Assembly (NCBI GenBank): GCA_030154025.1
Contig: JASKKT010000017.1
Location: 1 to 44,993, forward strand
DNA length: 44,993 nucleotides
Direction of reading: 5' to 3'
Source of the DNA: Methanolobus sp.
GTDB taxonomy: Archaea > Halobacteriota > Methanosarcinia > Methanosarcinales > Methanosarcinaceae
Positions 18,251 through 27,158 of the stretch are shown piece by piece. A model generated the notes under the pieces. It was not told where the DNA came from. It saw only the letters and a list, made by a program, of their open reading frames with translations, and ran no database searches. Position numbers and translations under genes: made by a program. Every line of letters starts with the position of its first letter. Within the stretch, counting starts at the first letter, position 1.

Positions 18251-18367
18251 AGTGAGCGGGTCTGTTTTTAACCCCACTCCCACACTAACCCCCACTCCCC
18301 AACCCGCTCACAATCATTACAGGGAGTAAAGATGTGGGCCATGGATATTTTGGCTGTATCTCACTGA
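18251..18367 (+). ncRNA. Candidate leader or small RNA: 10-bp stem, C-rich loop, 11-codon ORF
   Basis: GTGAGCGGGT (18252-18261) pairs perfectly with ACCCGCTCAC (18302-18311). The 40-nt loop holds two copies of an AACCCC(C)ACTCCC unit. Downstream, GGGAG (18322-18326) precedes ATG 18332 by 5 nt, opening an 11-codon ORF (MWAMDILAVSH, stop 18365-18367). ACTCCC occurs twice in the loop and is the exact complement of GGGAGT at this ribosome binding site; CCCAC in the loop also complements GTGGG overlapping the start codon. The RNA could act in cis or as a trans-acting small RNA. Both are inferred. Confidence 0.45.
18272..18300 (-). other. Canonical G-quadruplex motif on the minus strand
   Basis: The minus strand reads G4-AGT-G5-TTAGTGT-G3-AGT-G4, four G-tracts with loops of 3, 7 and 3. 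It lies between the mrp operon end and the sua5 promoter, in the same interval as the C-rich loop. Confidence 0.6.
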
Positions 18368-18375
18368 TAGGATAT

Positions 18376-18392
18376 TATCGATACTATCGATA
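18376..18392. repeat. Tandem palindromic octamers TATCGATA
   Basis: TATCGATA occurs at 18376-18383 and 18385-18392, separated by one C. Each copy is a perfect palindrome. This could be a protein-binding site. Confidence 0.4.
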
Positions 18393-18443
18393 CATTACAT
18401 TCAGTGCATGTCATCAATGAACTGCAGTTTTGCTCAGTCGCTG

Positions 18444-18480
18444 TGCCTGCTGCATTAAACGGGTCAGCAGGCAGTAAAAA
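18444..18480 (-). terminator. 9-bp hairpin downstream of mrpG
   Basis: TGCCTGCTG/CAGCAGGCA (18444-18452 and 18465-18473) with a 12-nt loop lies 40 nt past the mrpG stop. A T5 run (minus, 18476-18480) comes before the stem and not after it, so it is not a standard terminator. It may instead protect the 3' end. Confidence 0.35.
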
Positions 18481-18512
18481 TGCAATTGTCCTGAAGCCTG
18501 ATTCACTATTCT

Positions 18513-18893
18513 TTACAGTTTCTTGTCAGGATCACAATTCAGTTCATCCTTTTTTGCTGCACAGTCCTCAGCATACTCATCTGCCACAGATCCTGTCCAT
18601 AGCTTGGTACCGGACCGGTGTGCAGCCCTTGCTATTATATGTGCTGCAACAGGTGCCGTCAGGATCAGGAATATTCCCACCATTATAGCTTTTAGGCCCA
18701 TGGTTGAAAAGCCGGTCTTGACCGTTATTGCAATCATAACGCCGAAGGCTCCGAGCGTCGCTATCTTTGTGGTGGCATGGAGGCGGTTGTACACGTCGGG
18801 CAGGCGCAGCAGCCCCACCATCCCCACGAAAACGAACAGTATGCCAATGAGAAAGAATATGTTACTTGCTACCTCTATCACTGTGGAAAGCAT
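18513..18893 (-). CDS. mrpG: Mrp Na+/H+ antiporter subunit G
   Basis: Small membrane subunit, 126 aa, with three predicted helices. FVFVGMVGLLRLPDVYNRLHATTKIATLG is the diagnostic MnhG/PhaG region (seen across residues 20-50). The C-terminal tail after IIARAAHRSG is hydrophilic and acidic, longer than in many homologues. It is the last gene of the operon, starting 2 bp after mrpF. A TGA-proximal ribosome binding site lies inside mrpF. Confidence 0.93.
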   Translation of the reverse strand: MLSTVIEVASNIFFLIGILFVFVGMVGLLRLPDVYNRLHATTKIATLGAFGVMIAITVKTGFSTMGLKAIMVGIFLILTAPVAAHIIARAAHRSGTKLWTGSVADEYAEDCAAKKDELNCDPDKKL

Positions 18894-18895
18894 GC

Positions 18896-19156
18896 TCAGA
18901 ATATCTCCCCCTCTTCAAGGTACCTGGCTATGGCAATGGTTCCAATGAATCCAATTATCGCCATCACAAGGGCCGCATCCAGGAAAAAGGAAGACTCCTG
19001 GACGTATGAGTAAGCACCAAGGATAACTACTATGACAAGTGTCAATGCATCAAGTCCCACTACCCTGTCTGCAATTGTCGGTCCGAATGCTATCCTGTAC
19101 AGGCAGGGGATCAGTGAGAGTGTCATTACCACAAGAGCCAGATCAAGCAGGTTCAT
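18896..19156 (-). CDS. mrpF: Mrp Na+/H+ antiporter subunit F
   Basis: 86-aa membrane subunit with three helices. The core IAFGPTIADRVVGLDALTL is the family signature, carrying the conserved Asp and Arg between helices 1 and 2. It overlaps mrpE by 4 bp (ATGA), implying translational coupling. Confidence 0.93.
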   Translation of the reverse strand: MNLLDLALVVMTLSLIPCLYRIAFGPTIADRVVGLDALTLVIVVILGAYSYVQESSFFLDAALVMAIIGFIGTIAIARYLEEGEIF

Positions 19157-19647
19157 TCGAAAGCCTCCAGTACATATTTTTCAAGCTTGTCACGAATTGA
19201 ATGCCTGAGAGCCTCTGGTTCAGAGACATCTATGGCATGGACGTACAGTTTTGTCAGGTCGTCCGATACATCGACAGTAAGCGTTCCGGGAGTCAGGCTG
19301 ATGGTATTTGCAATGGCCGTTATCGAGGCATCCTTTGTTGCGCGTATAGGGACGGCAACAATGCCCGGCCTGATATCCATCCTCGGGCTCAGGATTATCC
19401 TGGCCATCTGGACGCTGGCCTTTGTGATCTCAATCAGCAGGACCGCAAAGTAAACTACGAGCTTTGGGAGATGCTCTGTGATGCTTCTGAAGGTCATGTC
19501 CTTATCAGGCCGGTAGAGCTTCTCCAGGGACCGGACTATGAGCAGGCCTAATATTGATCCGATTACAAAGTTCAGTACACTGATATCTCCGCTGACAAAG
19601 GACCAGACAAGTCCCAGGATCAGTGCATAGGCTATATACTGTTTCAT
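19153..19647 (-). CDS. mrpE: Mrp Na+/H+ antiporter subunit E
   Basis: 164-aa subunit with two to three N-terminal helices and a cytoplasmic domain. The segments ALILGLVWSFVSGDISVLNFVIGSILG (residues 7-33) and ITLTPGTLTVDV-like ISLTPGTLTVDVSDD match MnhE. It overlaps both mrpD and mrpF by 4 bp. Confidence 0.93.
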   Translation of the reverse strand: MKQYIAYALILGLVWSFVSGDISVLNFVIGSILGLLIVRSLEKLYRPDKDMTFRSITEHLPKLVVYFAVLLIEITKASVQMARIILSPRMDIRPGIVAVPIRATKDASITAIANTISLTPGTLTVDVSDDLTKLYVHAIDVSEPEALRHSIRDKLEKYVLEAFE

Positions 19648-21182
19648 CGCACACTCCTCTCAAGTACGGCTGTGATATAAGGTTGCGGGTCAAGCAATTG
19701 CTCTGCTATGGTACCTGATAGTGACAGGAGGTGTTCCGGGTACACTCCCATATAGATGACCACGCAGGCAAGAAAGGCGAGGGCCACCTTGATGGCGACA
19801 GTCGGGTTGCGTCCAGCATAGGCATCCGCTTTGTCAGTATCCTTGATCTCTCCCCAGAAAATGGCAAGCCATGTCCTGAAAAGATAGAAGAGCGTGAATA
19901 TTGCAAATATCAGTGCTATTGCGACTGGAACATAGTACTCGGAGCTAAGGCCGGCGTCAAAGAGCACCAGCTTGGAGAAGAATCCTCCGGTTGGCGGGAG
20001 TCCTGCGATGGACATGGCTCCTATAAGGAAGATGGAACCCAGGAAAGGAGACGATTTGGCGAATCCTCCCATCTTCCTGATATCCTTCGTGCCTGCATGA
20101 TAGAGTGTCTCTCCTGTGGCCAGGAAGAGCATGGACTTGGCAACTGCGTGGTTGACAAGATATACAATAGCTGCTGTCAGGGCGTACGCAGTTCCCATAC
20201 CCACTCCAAGCAGCACATAACCGATCTGGCTCACGCTTGAGTATGCAAGCATCCTCTTGAGGTCATACTGCCCTATGGCTGAAGTGGCTCCTACAGCTAT
20301 TGTGATAAGGGACAGCAGGATCAGGATGGGCTGGAGCATGAACATGGTCTCATTGAATATGAGGTAGTGGACCCTCAGTATACCGTAGACTCCCACCTTG
20401 ATGACCATTCCGCTGAGCATGGCATGGATGGGCGCAGGTGCTGAAGGATGCACGTCAGCCAGCCAGAAATGCAGCGGGAACATTGCCGCCTTATAGCCGA
20501 AGACCACGATAAGTGTCATTGCTATCACGTGGAAGTGCCATGGAAGTGTTCCAGCCTCAGCCAGGTAAGCAACTTTGACTGCTATGTCCGCCATGTTGAG
20601 CGTACCTACGGTGGCGTAGAGGGAGGCTATGGCGACCAGCATCAGGGTGATACTGACTATATTAAGTATCAGGTACTTGAATATGGCCTCCAGTTTGTCC
20701 GCCATCTTCGTATGGTCACCCCTGCCTGTCAGGACTATGAGCCCGCATGAGGAGAGCACCAGTATCTCAAAGAAGACGAACATGTTGAAGATGTCCCCGG
20801 TGAGGAATATACCGTTAAGGCCCGCAGCCATGAGGTTGAAGAGAGGGAAGAATGTGGCATCCAGGGCTTTCCTGTCCATGTAGTCGGTGGCGTATATCAT
20901 AGCCATAAGGGATATCAGGGAACTGAGGACCACCATTCCTGCACCCAGGAGGTCCGCCACAAGCAGTATGCCGTATTTTCCCCATTCTCCGACCTCATAC
21001 ACAAGAATGCCGTTGTCCCACACGTAGAACAAAAGGCGCAGGCTGAGGATGAAGAGCAGTGCGAACACCCCTACATTAAGTGCCTTCTGCAGCCCTGACT
21101 TTGATCTGAAGAGTATCGTGAAAGCCGCGAAGAAAACCGGCAGAGCGATCATGATAATGGGAACGTGTTGTATTATGTCCAT
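19644..21182 (-). CDS. mrpD: Mrp Na+/H+ antiporter subunit D (NuoM/N-like)
   Basis: 512-aa polytopic subunit homologous to the antiporter-like subunits of complex I. Key segments are FEILVLSSCGLIVLTG with the TM5 Glu, KAAMFPLHFWLADVHPSAPAP with the TM7 Lys, and LKRMLAYSSVSQIGYVLLG near TM8. About 14 helices are expected. Together with MrpA it should form the ion-translocating channels. Its start overlaps the mrpC stop by one base (TAATG). Confidence 0.95.
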   Translation of the reverse strand: MDIIQHVPIIMIALPVFFAAFTILFRSKSGLQKALNVGVFALLFILSLRLLFYVWDNGILVYEVGEWGKYGILLVADLLGAGMVVLSSLISLMAMIYATDYMDRKALDATFFPLFNLMAAGLNGIFLTGDIFNMFVFFEILVLSSCGLIVLTGRGDHTKMADKLEAIFKYLILNIVSITLMLVAIASLYATVGTLNMADIAVKVAYLAEAGTLPWHFHVIAMTLIVVFGYKAAMFPLHFWLADVHPSAPAPIHAMLSGMVIKVGVYGILRVHYLIFNETMFMLQPILILLSLITIAVGATSAIGQYDLKRMLAYSSVSQIGYVLLGVGMGTAYALTAAIVYLVNHAVAKSMLFLATGETLYHAGTKDIRKMGGFAKSSPFLGSIFLIGAMSIAGLPPTGGFFSKLVLFDAGLSSEYYVPVAIALIFAIFTLFYLFRTWLAIFWGEIKDTDKADAYAGRNPTVAIKVALAFLACVVIYMGVYPEHLLSLSGTIAEQLLDPQPYITAVLERSVR

Positions 21183-21598
21183 TATCCCTTGAGCCTCCTG
21201 ATCTCGCTGACGTCAGTGGTGCCCTGTTCCTGGTAGAGTCTGTAGCAGAGTATGAGCAGGAACGCAGTGGTGGCAAGGCTGATAACGATTGCTGTAAGCG
21301 TGAGTGCCTGTACAAGGGGGTCAACATAGGCCATTTCTGTTCCTTCGGGAATTACCGGGGCAAGAATTCCTGCCGCCAGGTCGTCAATGAAGATCCCTCC
21401 TGTGCTGACGGCCTCCTCGCCGGTGATTATAGGTGCCCTGTCTCCAAGGAAGGCCCCCGTTGAAACGATAAGCATGTTCGTTGCATGGGACAGGAGTGTG
21501 ACTCCTATTGCAACCCTGATGAGATCCCTCCTCAGGATCATGAATGTTGCGATCCCGAAGACAAGTGCTATGGATACTGAGAGCAGGGTATCGTTCAT
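21182..21598 (-). CDS. mrpC: Mrp Na+/H+ antiporter subunit C (NuoK-like)
   Basis: 138-aa NuoK-type subunit with three helices. RRDLIRVAIGVTLLSHATNMLIV is the conserved second-helix region (residues 23-45) and PLVQALTLTAIVISLATTAF is the third. The loop between them (about residues 50-90) is long and partly acidic, as usual for MrpC relative to NuoK. ATGA overlap with mrpB. Confidence 0.94.
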   Translation of the reverse strand: MNDTLLSVSIALVFGIATFMILRRDLIRVAIGVTLLSHATNMLIVSTGAFLGDRAPIITGEEAVSTGGIFIDDLAAGILAPVIPEGTEMAYVDPLVQALTLTAIVISLATTAFLLILCYRLYQEQGTTDVSEIRRLKG

Positions 21599-22011
21599 TC
21601 GTCTTCCCCCATGGTCTTGAACACAAAAAGCAGGCTGCCTGTGACCACAAGATATACTCCTAGGTCAAAAAGGGTCGTTGATATCAGCTTGATATCGCCC
21701 AGTAGCGGGAGGCTGACGGTCAGGTAAGTGCTCCTCAGGAAATTATACCTGAAGACCATGGCCCCGATACCTGTGAGAGTGGCAAGCATGAGGCCGGCGG
21801 CAAACCACTTGTCCCATCTGTACCTGTAAAGGGAATCAATATACTTCAGCCCGAAAACAATATACAGCAGGGATATGGCTGAAGCGAACATCACTCCGCC
21901 TATGAACCCTCCTCCCGGATAGTTATGCCCTGCAAGGAGCAGGGAGATAGAGAACAATATGATTATGGGCACACAGGCCTTTGATACAGTCTTGGCAATC
22001 AGTGTTGTCAC
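21595..22011 (-). CDS. mrpB: Mrp Na+/H+ antiporter subunit B (MnhB)
   Basis: 138-aa membrane subunit with four helices. LLLAGHNYPGGGFIGGVMFASA is the diagnostic MnhB motif (about residues 24-45). It starts with GTG 22011, whose GTGA overlaps the mrpA stop. No separate ribosome binding site is obvious, so coupling to mrpA translation is likely. Confidence 0.94.
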   Translation of the reverse strand: MTTLIAKTVSKACVPIIILFSISLLLAGHNYPGGGFIGGVMFASAISLLYIVFGLKYIDSLYRYRWDKWFAAGLMLATLTGIGAMVFRYNFLRSTYLTVSLPLLGDIKLISTTLFDLGVYLVVTGSLLFVFKTMGEDE

Positions 22012-24377
22012 TTGCTATCACTCCTGCTTTTGAGCAGATTGTAAACTCCCAGTCCCGCCAGGCAGAGCACCACTATCTCTCCCAGGGTGTCATATCCCCT
22101 GAAATCGACAAGTATGACGTTGACCATGTTATATCCTCCGGCAAGTGGTACGCTATTCTCTATGAAATAGTATGAGAGCGATTCAAAGGGTGACACTATT
22201 CCCTGGGATGCATTAAGCAGCAATATAAGTACTGTGACGCTCACTGCGGATGAGATAAGAAGGTCCCTTGCCAGGACGGACCTTGTGATCCTCTCCCTGA
22301 ATGTCTGGGGCACTTTTATTATTACCAGCAGGAAGATTATGGTTGCAAGGGTCTCCACAAGTATCTGTGTGATCGCAAGATCGGGCGCCTGCAGGTAGAT
22401 GAACACAAGGCTCACAAGATATCCCACAGCTGATACCGCAATTATGGCATGGAGGTATTTTTTCAGCACCGCCGTGCCAAGAGAGGCGAGTACGATCAGC
22501 CCCAGAAGCACTGCTTCGTACGCAGGTACGTCAAAGTTCAGCTCGGCCGGGATCAGTGTCCCTGCAACCATTACTGCAGGTACGGCGCTCAGGAGCAGGA
22601 AGATCATAAGCATAGCAACAAGGTAAGGCCTGAGAGGACCCGGTTGCATCACTTTTGCAAAAGCTGTGCTCGTCCCCGAGGCTCCGTCGACGAACCTGTC
22701 GTACAGGCTGTTGAAGCTCCAGGCAGGGTGGCGTGCATTCACCCTGTCCTGCCAGGCTGCGATGGCACCATACTTTGCATAGAGAGCGGCACCTGCAATA
22801 AAAGTGATGATCGTCATCAGAAGTGCAGCAGTGAAGCCATGCCAGAGGGATACGTGAAGGTGTACGTCCTCAAGCAGTATTCCTGAGGCTGCCGGCTCGA
22901 TGATATAATGCACTGTGGCAGACGGGAAGATGCCTATGAGAATGACAAGGATGGCGAGCAGTGCAGGCGGCGCAAGCATTACGGGTGTCGGTTCATGCAT
23001 ATGCTTGGGCAGGTGCTCGCTGCGTCTTCTTCCGAGGAAGATCCCGTCAATGAACCTTATGGAATATGCAAAGGTAAATGCGCCTCCAAGGACTGCTGCA
23101 GCAGGTATAAGGTACTCTAAGGGCCCGCCCAGTATATGGCCCATTTCAAGCGAACTTTCATAGAACATCTCCTTACTGAGGAAACCGTTCAGGGGCGGGA
23201 CTCCTGCCATAGAAAGGGCTGCAATTGTGCCAATGATGAAGGTTATCGGCATGTCCTTGCGAAGCCCCCCCATCTTTGTTATGTCCCTTGTGGCAGTCTC
23301 ATGTGCCACGATACCGGCAACGAGGAAGAGACAGGCCTTGAAAGTTGCGTGATTGAACAGGTGGAAGGTCGCAGCAGCCACTCCTATTCCCGGATACTGG
23401 TAGCTTGTGTAGCCGTACATTGCCATCATGTATGCCAGCTGGCTTATTGTCGAGTAGGCAAGTATGCCTTTGATGTCCGTCTGGCGGAATGCAAGGAAAC
23501 CGGCTGCCAGCATGGTGATAATCCCCAGGCCGCTGACGAGGACGAACCAGGCTTCAGTGCCGGAGAATATTGGATGTATCCTGGCAACAAGGTAAATGCC
23601 TGCCTTGACCATTGTCGCAGAATGAAGGAATGCGCTTACAGGGGTTGGTGCTTCCATTGCGTTCGGAAGCCATATATAGAAGGGTCCCTGAGCTGACTTT
23701 GCAGCCGCCCCTATGATTATAAGGACAAGCGCAGGGAGGAAAAGTTCATGCCCCTTTATCAATGCTATCATGGATGTGTTCTGCAGGATCGTAGCAATAT
23801 CAAATGTTCCTGTGATGATACCCAGCAGCAGGAAGCCTGCAAGCATGAATATCCCTCCACCTGCTGTCACAAGCAGAGATTTGGTGGCCCCGTAGACGGA
23901 CATGGGGCGGTTGCGCCAGTATCCGATAAGCATGAAGGAAGTGATGCTTGTAAGTTCCCAGAAAACGAAAAGCTGGATAGCGTTCGACGAGAATACCATG
24001 CCAAGCATGGACCCCATGAACATGAGCAAGTACCTGTAATAGCGGGAGAGGTCTTCACGCTTTGACATGTATTCATTTGAGTACGACATTATCAGTATGC
24101 CAACTCCGGAGACTATCAGGCCGAACATCACGCTCAAGCCGTCCCCGTAAAAAGACAACTCTACTCCCAGGGAGGGGATCCAGGGTAAAGAACCCATCAC
24201 TGTCTCTCCGTTCACCACAGCAGGCAATGCCTGTGCCACAAGGAGCAAGCAGATGAACGCAACCGCCGCTGCATACCAGCCAACCCTGTTTTTAAGGATC
24301 TTCTCAGCCGTAGGCAATATGGCAGCCATGATAAATGGTAAAAAAACCGCCAGAGTGATTGCTGTAAACAAATCCAT
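22008..24377 (-). CDS. mrpA: Mrp Na+/H+ antiporter subunit A (NuoL-like)
   Basis: 789-aa polytopic protein, the largest Mrp subunit. The N-terminal two thirds are NuoL-like, with Glu141 in FVFWELTSITSF and Lys227 in AAAKSAQGPFYIWLPNAM; both residues are needed for ion movement in the family. The C-terminal part (about 620-789) has the extra helices specific to MrpA. The antiporter exchanges Na+ and H+; in Methanosarcina acetivorans Mrp supports growth on acetate. The TATA box puts the transcript start only 0-5 nt before ATG 24377, and no Shine-Dalgarno sequence is visible, so a leaderless mRNA is likely. Confidence 0.96.
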   Translation of the reverse strand: MDLFTAITLAVFLPFIMAAILPTAEKILKNRVGWYAAAVAFICLLLVAQALPAVVNGETVMGSLPWIPSLGVELSFYGDGLSVMFGLIVSGVGILIMSYSNEYMSKREDLSRYYRYLLMFMGSMLGMVFSSNAIQLFVFWELTSITSFMLIGYWRNRPMSVYGATKSLLVTAGGGIFMLAGFLLLGIITGTFDIATILQNTSMIALIKGHELFLPALVLIIIGAAAKSAQGPFYIWLPNAMEAPTPVSAFLHSATMVKAGIYLVARIHPIFSGTEAWFVLVSGLGIITMLAAGFLAFRQTDIKGILAYSTISQLAYMMAMYGYTSYQYPGIGVAAATFHLFNHATFKACLFLVAGIVAHETATRDITKMGGLRKDMPITFIIGTIAALSMAGVPPLNGFLSKEMFYESSLEMGHILGGPLEYLIPAAAVLGGAFTFAYSIRFIDGIFLGRRRSEHLPKHMHEPTPVMLAPPALLAILVILIGIFPSATVHYIIEPAASGILLEDVHLHVSLWHGFTAALLMTIITFIAGAALYAKYGAIAAWQDRVNARHPAWSFNSLYDRFVDGASGTSTAFAKVMQPGPLRPYLVAMLMIFLLLSAVPAVMVAGTLIPAELNFDVPAYEAVLLGLIVLASLGTAVLKKYLHAIIAVSAVGYLVSLVFIYLQAPDLAITQILVETLATIIFLLVIIKVPQTFRERITRSVLARDLLISSAVSVTVLILLLNASQGIVSPFESLSYYFIENSVPLAGGYNMVNVILVDFRGYDTLGEIVVLCLAGLGVYNLLKSRSDSK

Positions 24378-24399
24378 GCAATCTAAGATTTAACTACCC

Positions 24400-24419
24400 G
24401 TATATAATGGTTATTAACC
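24400..24419. promoter_or_regulatory. mrpA TATA box abutting an 11-bp palindrome
   Basis: CATTATATACGG (minus, about 24398-24409) is the mrp promoter. GGTTATTAACC (24409-24419) is a perfect palindrome around a central T, at the BRE position, and lies between the divergent mrp and HAD genes. Confidence 0.45.
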
Positions 24420-24516
24420 GCAATTATTATTCGTGATGGATCTCTGCATTCCATTCATGCTTTTTTTGCATGGCTTCCGGCAAACTTATTCTAAGATGGG
24501 TACAATAGTGTCCAGT

Positions 24517-25179
24517 ATGCTGAAGGGAATTGTTTTTGATTCGGACGGGGTGCTTGTGGATTCCATGCCTTACCATGCACAGGCCTGGGTGCAGGTCTTC
24601 AGGGATGAAGGTATCGATGTGAGCAAAGAGGCTATATATGAGGTGGAAGGCTCCAACCACGTAGGCGTGATAAACACCATGTTCGGGAAGAATGGAAAAA
24701 AGCCTGATAAAAGCACTTATGATACGCTCCTCGATAAAAAGAGGGAGCTTTTCATGAAAAATAACCAGGCAAAGCGCTTTGACGGTATGTATGAATGCCT
24801 GAGCTTACTGAAGGATAGATACAAGATAGCAGTTGCTTCCGGTGCTGACAAGACCATCGTGAAGGATCTCATGGAAAGGTTCTATCCTGATGTTTTTGAT
24901 GTGCTCGTTACAGGGGAAGATGTGGAGAACGGAAAACCAGACCCCGAACCTTATATCAAAGCTGCAGGTATGCTTGAAGTGGGAAAGGATGAGTGCATGG
25001 TCGTGGAGAATGCTCCTCTTGGGGTAAAGGCGGCCAAGAACGCAGGCATGTACTGCGTGGCAGTTGCCACTTACGTACCTGCTGAAGAGCTTTCGGAAGC
25101 AGACAGGGTCTTCAGTGACCACTCAGGCCTGATAGCTTACCTGAAGAGCCTGGCGCAGTCCGATGGATCGCAATTGTAG
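24517..25179 (+). CDS. HAD-superfamily phosphatase / phosphomutase (beta-PGM-like)
   Basis: 220-aa soluble hydrolase. Motif I FDSDGVLVDS (Asp8 nucleophile, Asp10 acid/base), motif II VASGADKTI, motif III Lys in ENGKPDPEPY and motif IV VVENAPLGVKAA are complete. The alpha-helical cap inserted after motif I is type C1, as in phosphoglycolate phosphatases and beta-phosphoglucomutases; the substrate cannot be told. I chose ATG 24517 because conservation begins there. In-frame ATGs at 24433 and 24496 would add an atypical hydrophobic extension. No good ribosome binding site is visible, so the mRNA may be leaderless. Confidence 0.88.
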   Translation: MLKGIVFDSDGVLVDSMPYHAQAWVQVFRDEGIDVSKEAIYEVEGSNHVGVINTMFGKNGKKPDKSTYDTLLDKKRELFMKNNQAKRFDGMYECLSLLKDRYKIAVASGADKTIVKDLMERFYPDVFDVLVTGEDVENGKPDPEPYIKAAGMLEVGKDECMVVENAPLGVKAAKNAGMYCVAVATYVPAEELSEADRVFSDHSGLIAYLKSLAQSDGSQL

Positions 25180-25209
25180 GCAGCTGGGCTGGTTTGTCAG
25201 CTTATGATA

Positions 25210-25249
25210 GAAAAATAGGAAGAAAGAGTACGGTCATACCAGCCGTACT
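25210..25249 (-). terminator. Hairpin across the fttA stop codon plus T-rich tail
   Basis: AGTACGG/CCGTACT (25227-25233 and 25243-25249, 9-nt loop containing the TGA) is followed on the minus strand by CTTTCTTCCTATTTTTC. It lies between convergent fttA and the HAD gene. Confidence 0.55.
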
Positions 25250-27144
25250 GTTTCCAGGTTTGTAAGTGCCCTGGTCTCGAGCTTGTTCTTCTTGTGTATC
25301 GAACTTGCAAGATCAAGGCAGGAGCGCTCATCTCCGTGTTCCGTGTACACTCTTTCGGGGCGTGGCTTCATCTTTTTGATGTAGTCCATAAGCTGTCTCC
25401 TATCGGAGTGTCCTGAGAACCCGTCGACCACTTCCACCTGCATGTTCATGCTTATGACATGGGTGCCGTTGCTGGTCGAGAGAGGGATCTCTTTCCAGCC
25501 TTTCTGGATCCTGCGTCCCAGTGTCCCGTCCGCCTGATAGCCGACGAACACCAGTGTGTTCTTCTCGTCCTCCGCGAACCTCTTGAAATATTCAACCACG
25601 GGGCCGGCATTCATCATTCCTGATGTAGCCAGGATCACACATGGCTGCGGCTCATCAAGGATCTTCTGGCGCAGTTCGTTTGAATCCACGGGCCTGAAGC
25701 ACTCTGCCAGGAACGGGTTCTCGCCCTTCTGGAAGATAAGCTTGCGCAGGTCATTGTTGAGGTATTCGGGGTAGGTGGCGTGAATAGCTGTTGCTTCCCA
25801 TATCATACCGTCAAGGTAGACCGGAACATTTGGTATCTCACCTTTGCGGATAGCATCCTCAAGGACTATCATTACTTCCTGGCTTCTCCCCACAGCAAAT
25901 GCAGGGATAAGGACAACACCATTCCTGCTCAGGGTCTTATTGATCACGTTCTTGAGGTTGTTCTCAGCTTCCTGGAGGGATGGTTGCAGGGCAGTGGCGC
26001 TTCCGTATGTGGATTCCATCACAACGCTCTCCACACGGGGGAACTTGTTGACCGCGGCATCGAACAATCTTGTCTTTTCGTACTTGAAATCGCCGGTAAA
26101 GACAACATTGTGCAGCCCGTCGCCTATGTGGAAGTGGGACACAGCAGAGCCCAGGATGTGTCCGGCATTATGGAAGGTCAACTTGACATCCGGTGCGATA
26201 TCTGTCACCTCTTCATAGTCCAGCACGATGGTATGTTTCAGCCCCTCCCTTACGTTCGCTGAGGAGTACGGAGGCCTCTTCCCTTCTTTTGCAGCAACGT
26301 CTATGTAGTCAAGCTGCAGGAGCGCCATAAGGTCCCTTGTGGGTGGTGTGCAGTAGATCGGTCCCTCAAAACCGTACTTGTAGAGCAGTGGTACAAGACC
26401 CTGGTGGTCCAGGTGAGCGTGCGTCAGCACAACTGCATCGATCTGGTTTATCGGGAAGGCCTCAGGAACATAGAGATAGGGTGTCATGTTATCGTCAGAA
26501 GCAACGTTGACACCACAGTCTATCATTATCCTGGATTCGGGGGTCGATATGATAAAACAACTTCGACCTACTTCCTTTGCCCCGCCCAGGGATGTTATCC
26601 TTACCCACTGGTCCTTGGAAGTGCATCCCCTGTGGATCTTCCTGCCCACGGCCTTGAGGATGTCCTTTCTTTCCTTGTGGTTAGTGCGCATGAATTCACG
26701 GATATTCTTGACCGTGTGTGACTTTATAGGGGGTGCCCTTACAACTTTAGGTGTCCAGCCGATCTTCTTTGTTATCTCCCTGAGAGTCTCCCCATGCTTT
26801 CCGATCACAAGGCCGGGTTTCTCAGCCTCGATGATCACTTCGCCCACATCGGGGTCAAAGTGGTAGTTGGATACCATGGACTCCTCAGGTACGGTCTCAT
26901 CTATCTTCTGAATGGACTCCTCTGGCGGCATAAGCACTTTCGGATCCGGGCGCACCACAATGCGTGTCCTGAGTACTTTGGCCAGGTTCCTGACAATGTT
27001 GCCGTTATCTGCGAATTTCTTTGGTTCCTCTGTGTAAACAACAAGCTGCGGACCTTCAAATTCAACACTAGAAATAGTCGTGCCGCTTGGCAACTTCTCT
27101 TCGATTTTCTTCTTTAGATCAGATAGTACTTCTTCTACCGCCAT
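25234..27144 (-). CDS. fttA: Transcription termination factor FttA / aCPSF1 (KH, metallo-beta-lactamase, beta-CASP)
   Basis: Ribonuclease that cleaves nascent RNA at U-rich sites and drives general transcription termination in archaea; a homologue of eukaryotic CPSF73. It has 636 aa: an N-terminal KH-like domain (about 1-70), a canonical KH domain with [11 protein letters not shown] (111-121), then the metallo-beta-lactamase core with HAHLDH (His242, His244, Asp246, His247). A beta-CASP insertion follows, and [10 protein letters not shown] and EHGDERSC supply late metal ligands. All metal ligands needed for nuclease activity are present. Its leader holds a 20-bp palindrome and two long U-tracts, the kind of sequence the protein itself recognises. 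Confidence 0.96.
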   Translation of the reverse strand: MAVEEVLSDLKKKIEEKLPSGTTISSVEFEGPQLVVYTEEPKKFADNGNIVRNLAKVLRTRIVVRPDPKVLMPPEESIQKIDETVPEESMVSNYHFDPDVGEVIIEAEKPGLVIGKHGETLREITKKIGWTPKVVRAPPIKSHTVKNIREFMRTNHKERKDILKAVGRKIHRGCTSKDQWVRITSLGGAKEVGRSCFIISTPESRIMIDCGVNVASDDNMTPYLYVPEAFPINQIDAVVLTHAHLDHQGLVPLLYKYGFEGPIYCTPPTRDLMALLQLDYIDVAAKEGKRPPYSSANVREGLKHTIVLDYEEVTDIAPDVKLTFHNAGHILGSAVSHFHIGDGLHNVVFTGDFKYEKTRLFDAAVNKFPRVESVVMESTYGSATALQPSLQEAENNLKNVINKTLSRNGVVLIPAFAVGRSQEVMIVLEDAIRKGEIPNVPVYLDGMIWEATAIHATYPEYLNNDLRKLIFQKGENPFLAECFRPVDSNELRQKILDEPQPCVILATSGMMNAGPVVEYFKRFAEDEKNTLVFVGYQADGTLGRRIQKGWKEIPLSTSNGTHVISMNMQVEVVDGFSGHSDRRQLMDYIKKMKPRPERVYTEHGDERSCLDLASSIHKKNKLETRALTNLETVRLV

Positions 27145-27158
27145 TAAAACAGCCTTCC

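Noticed and set aside
24433-24516. N-terminal extension of the HAD protein by 28 residues
   Set aside because: It adds a hydrophobic, Cys- and Met-rich stretch not expected before the motif I strand, and has no ribosome binding site.
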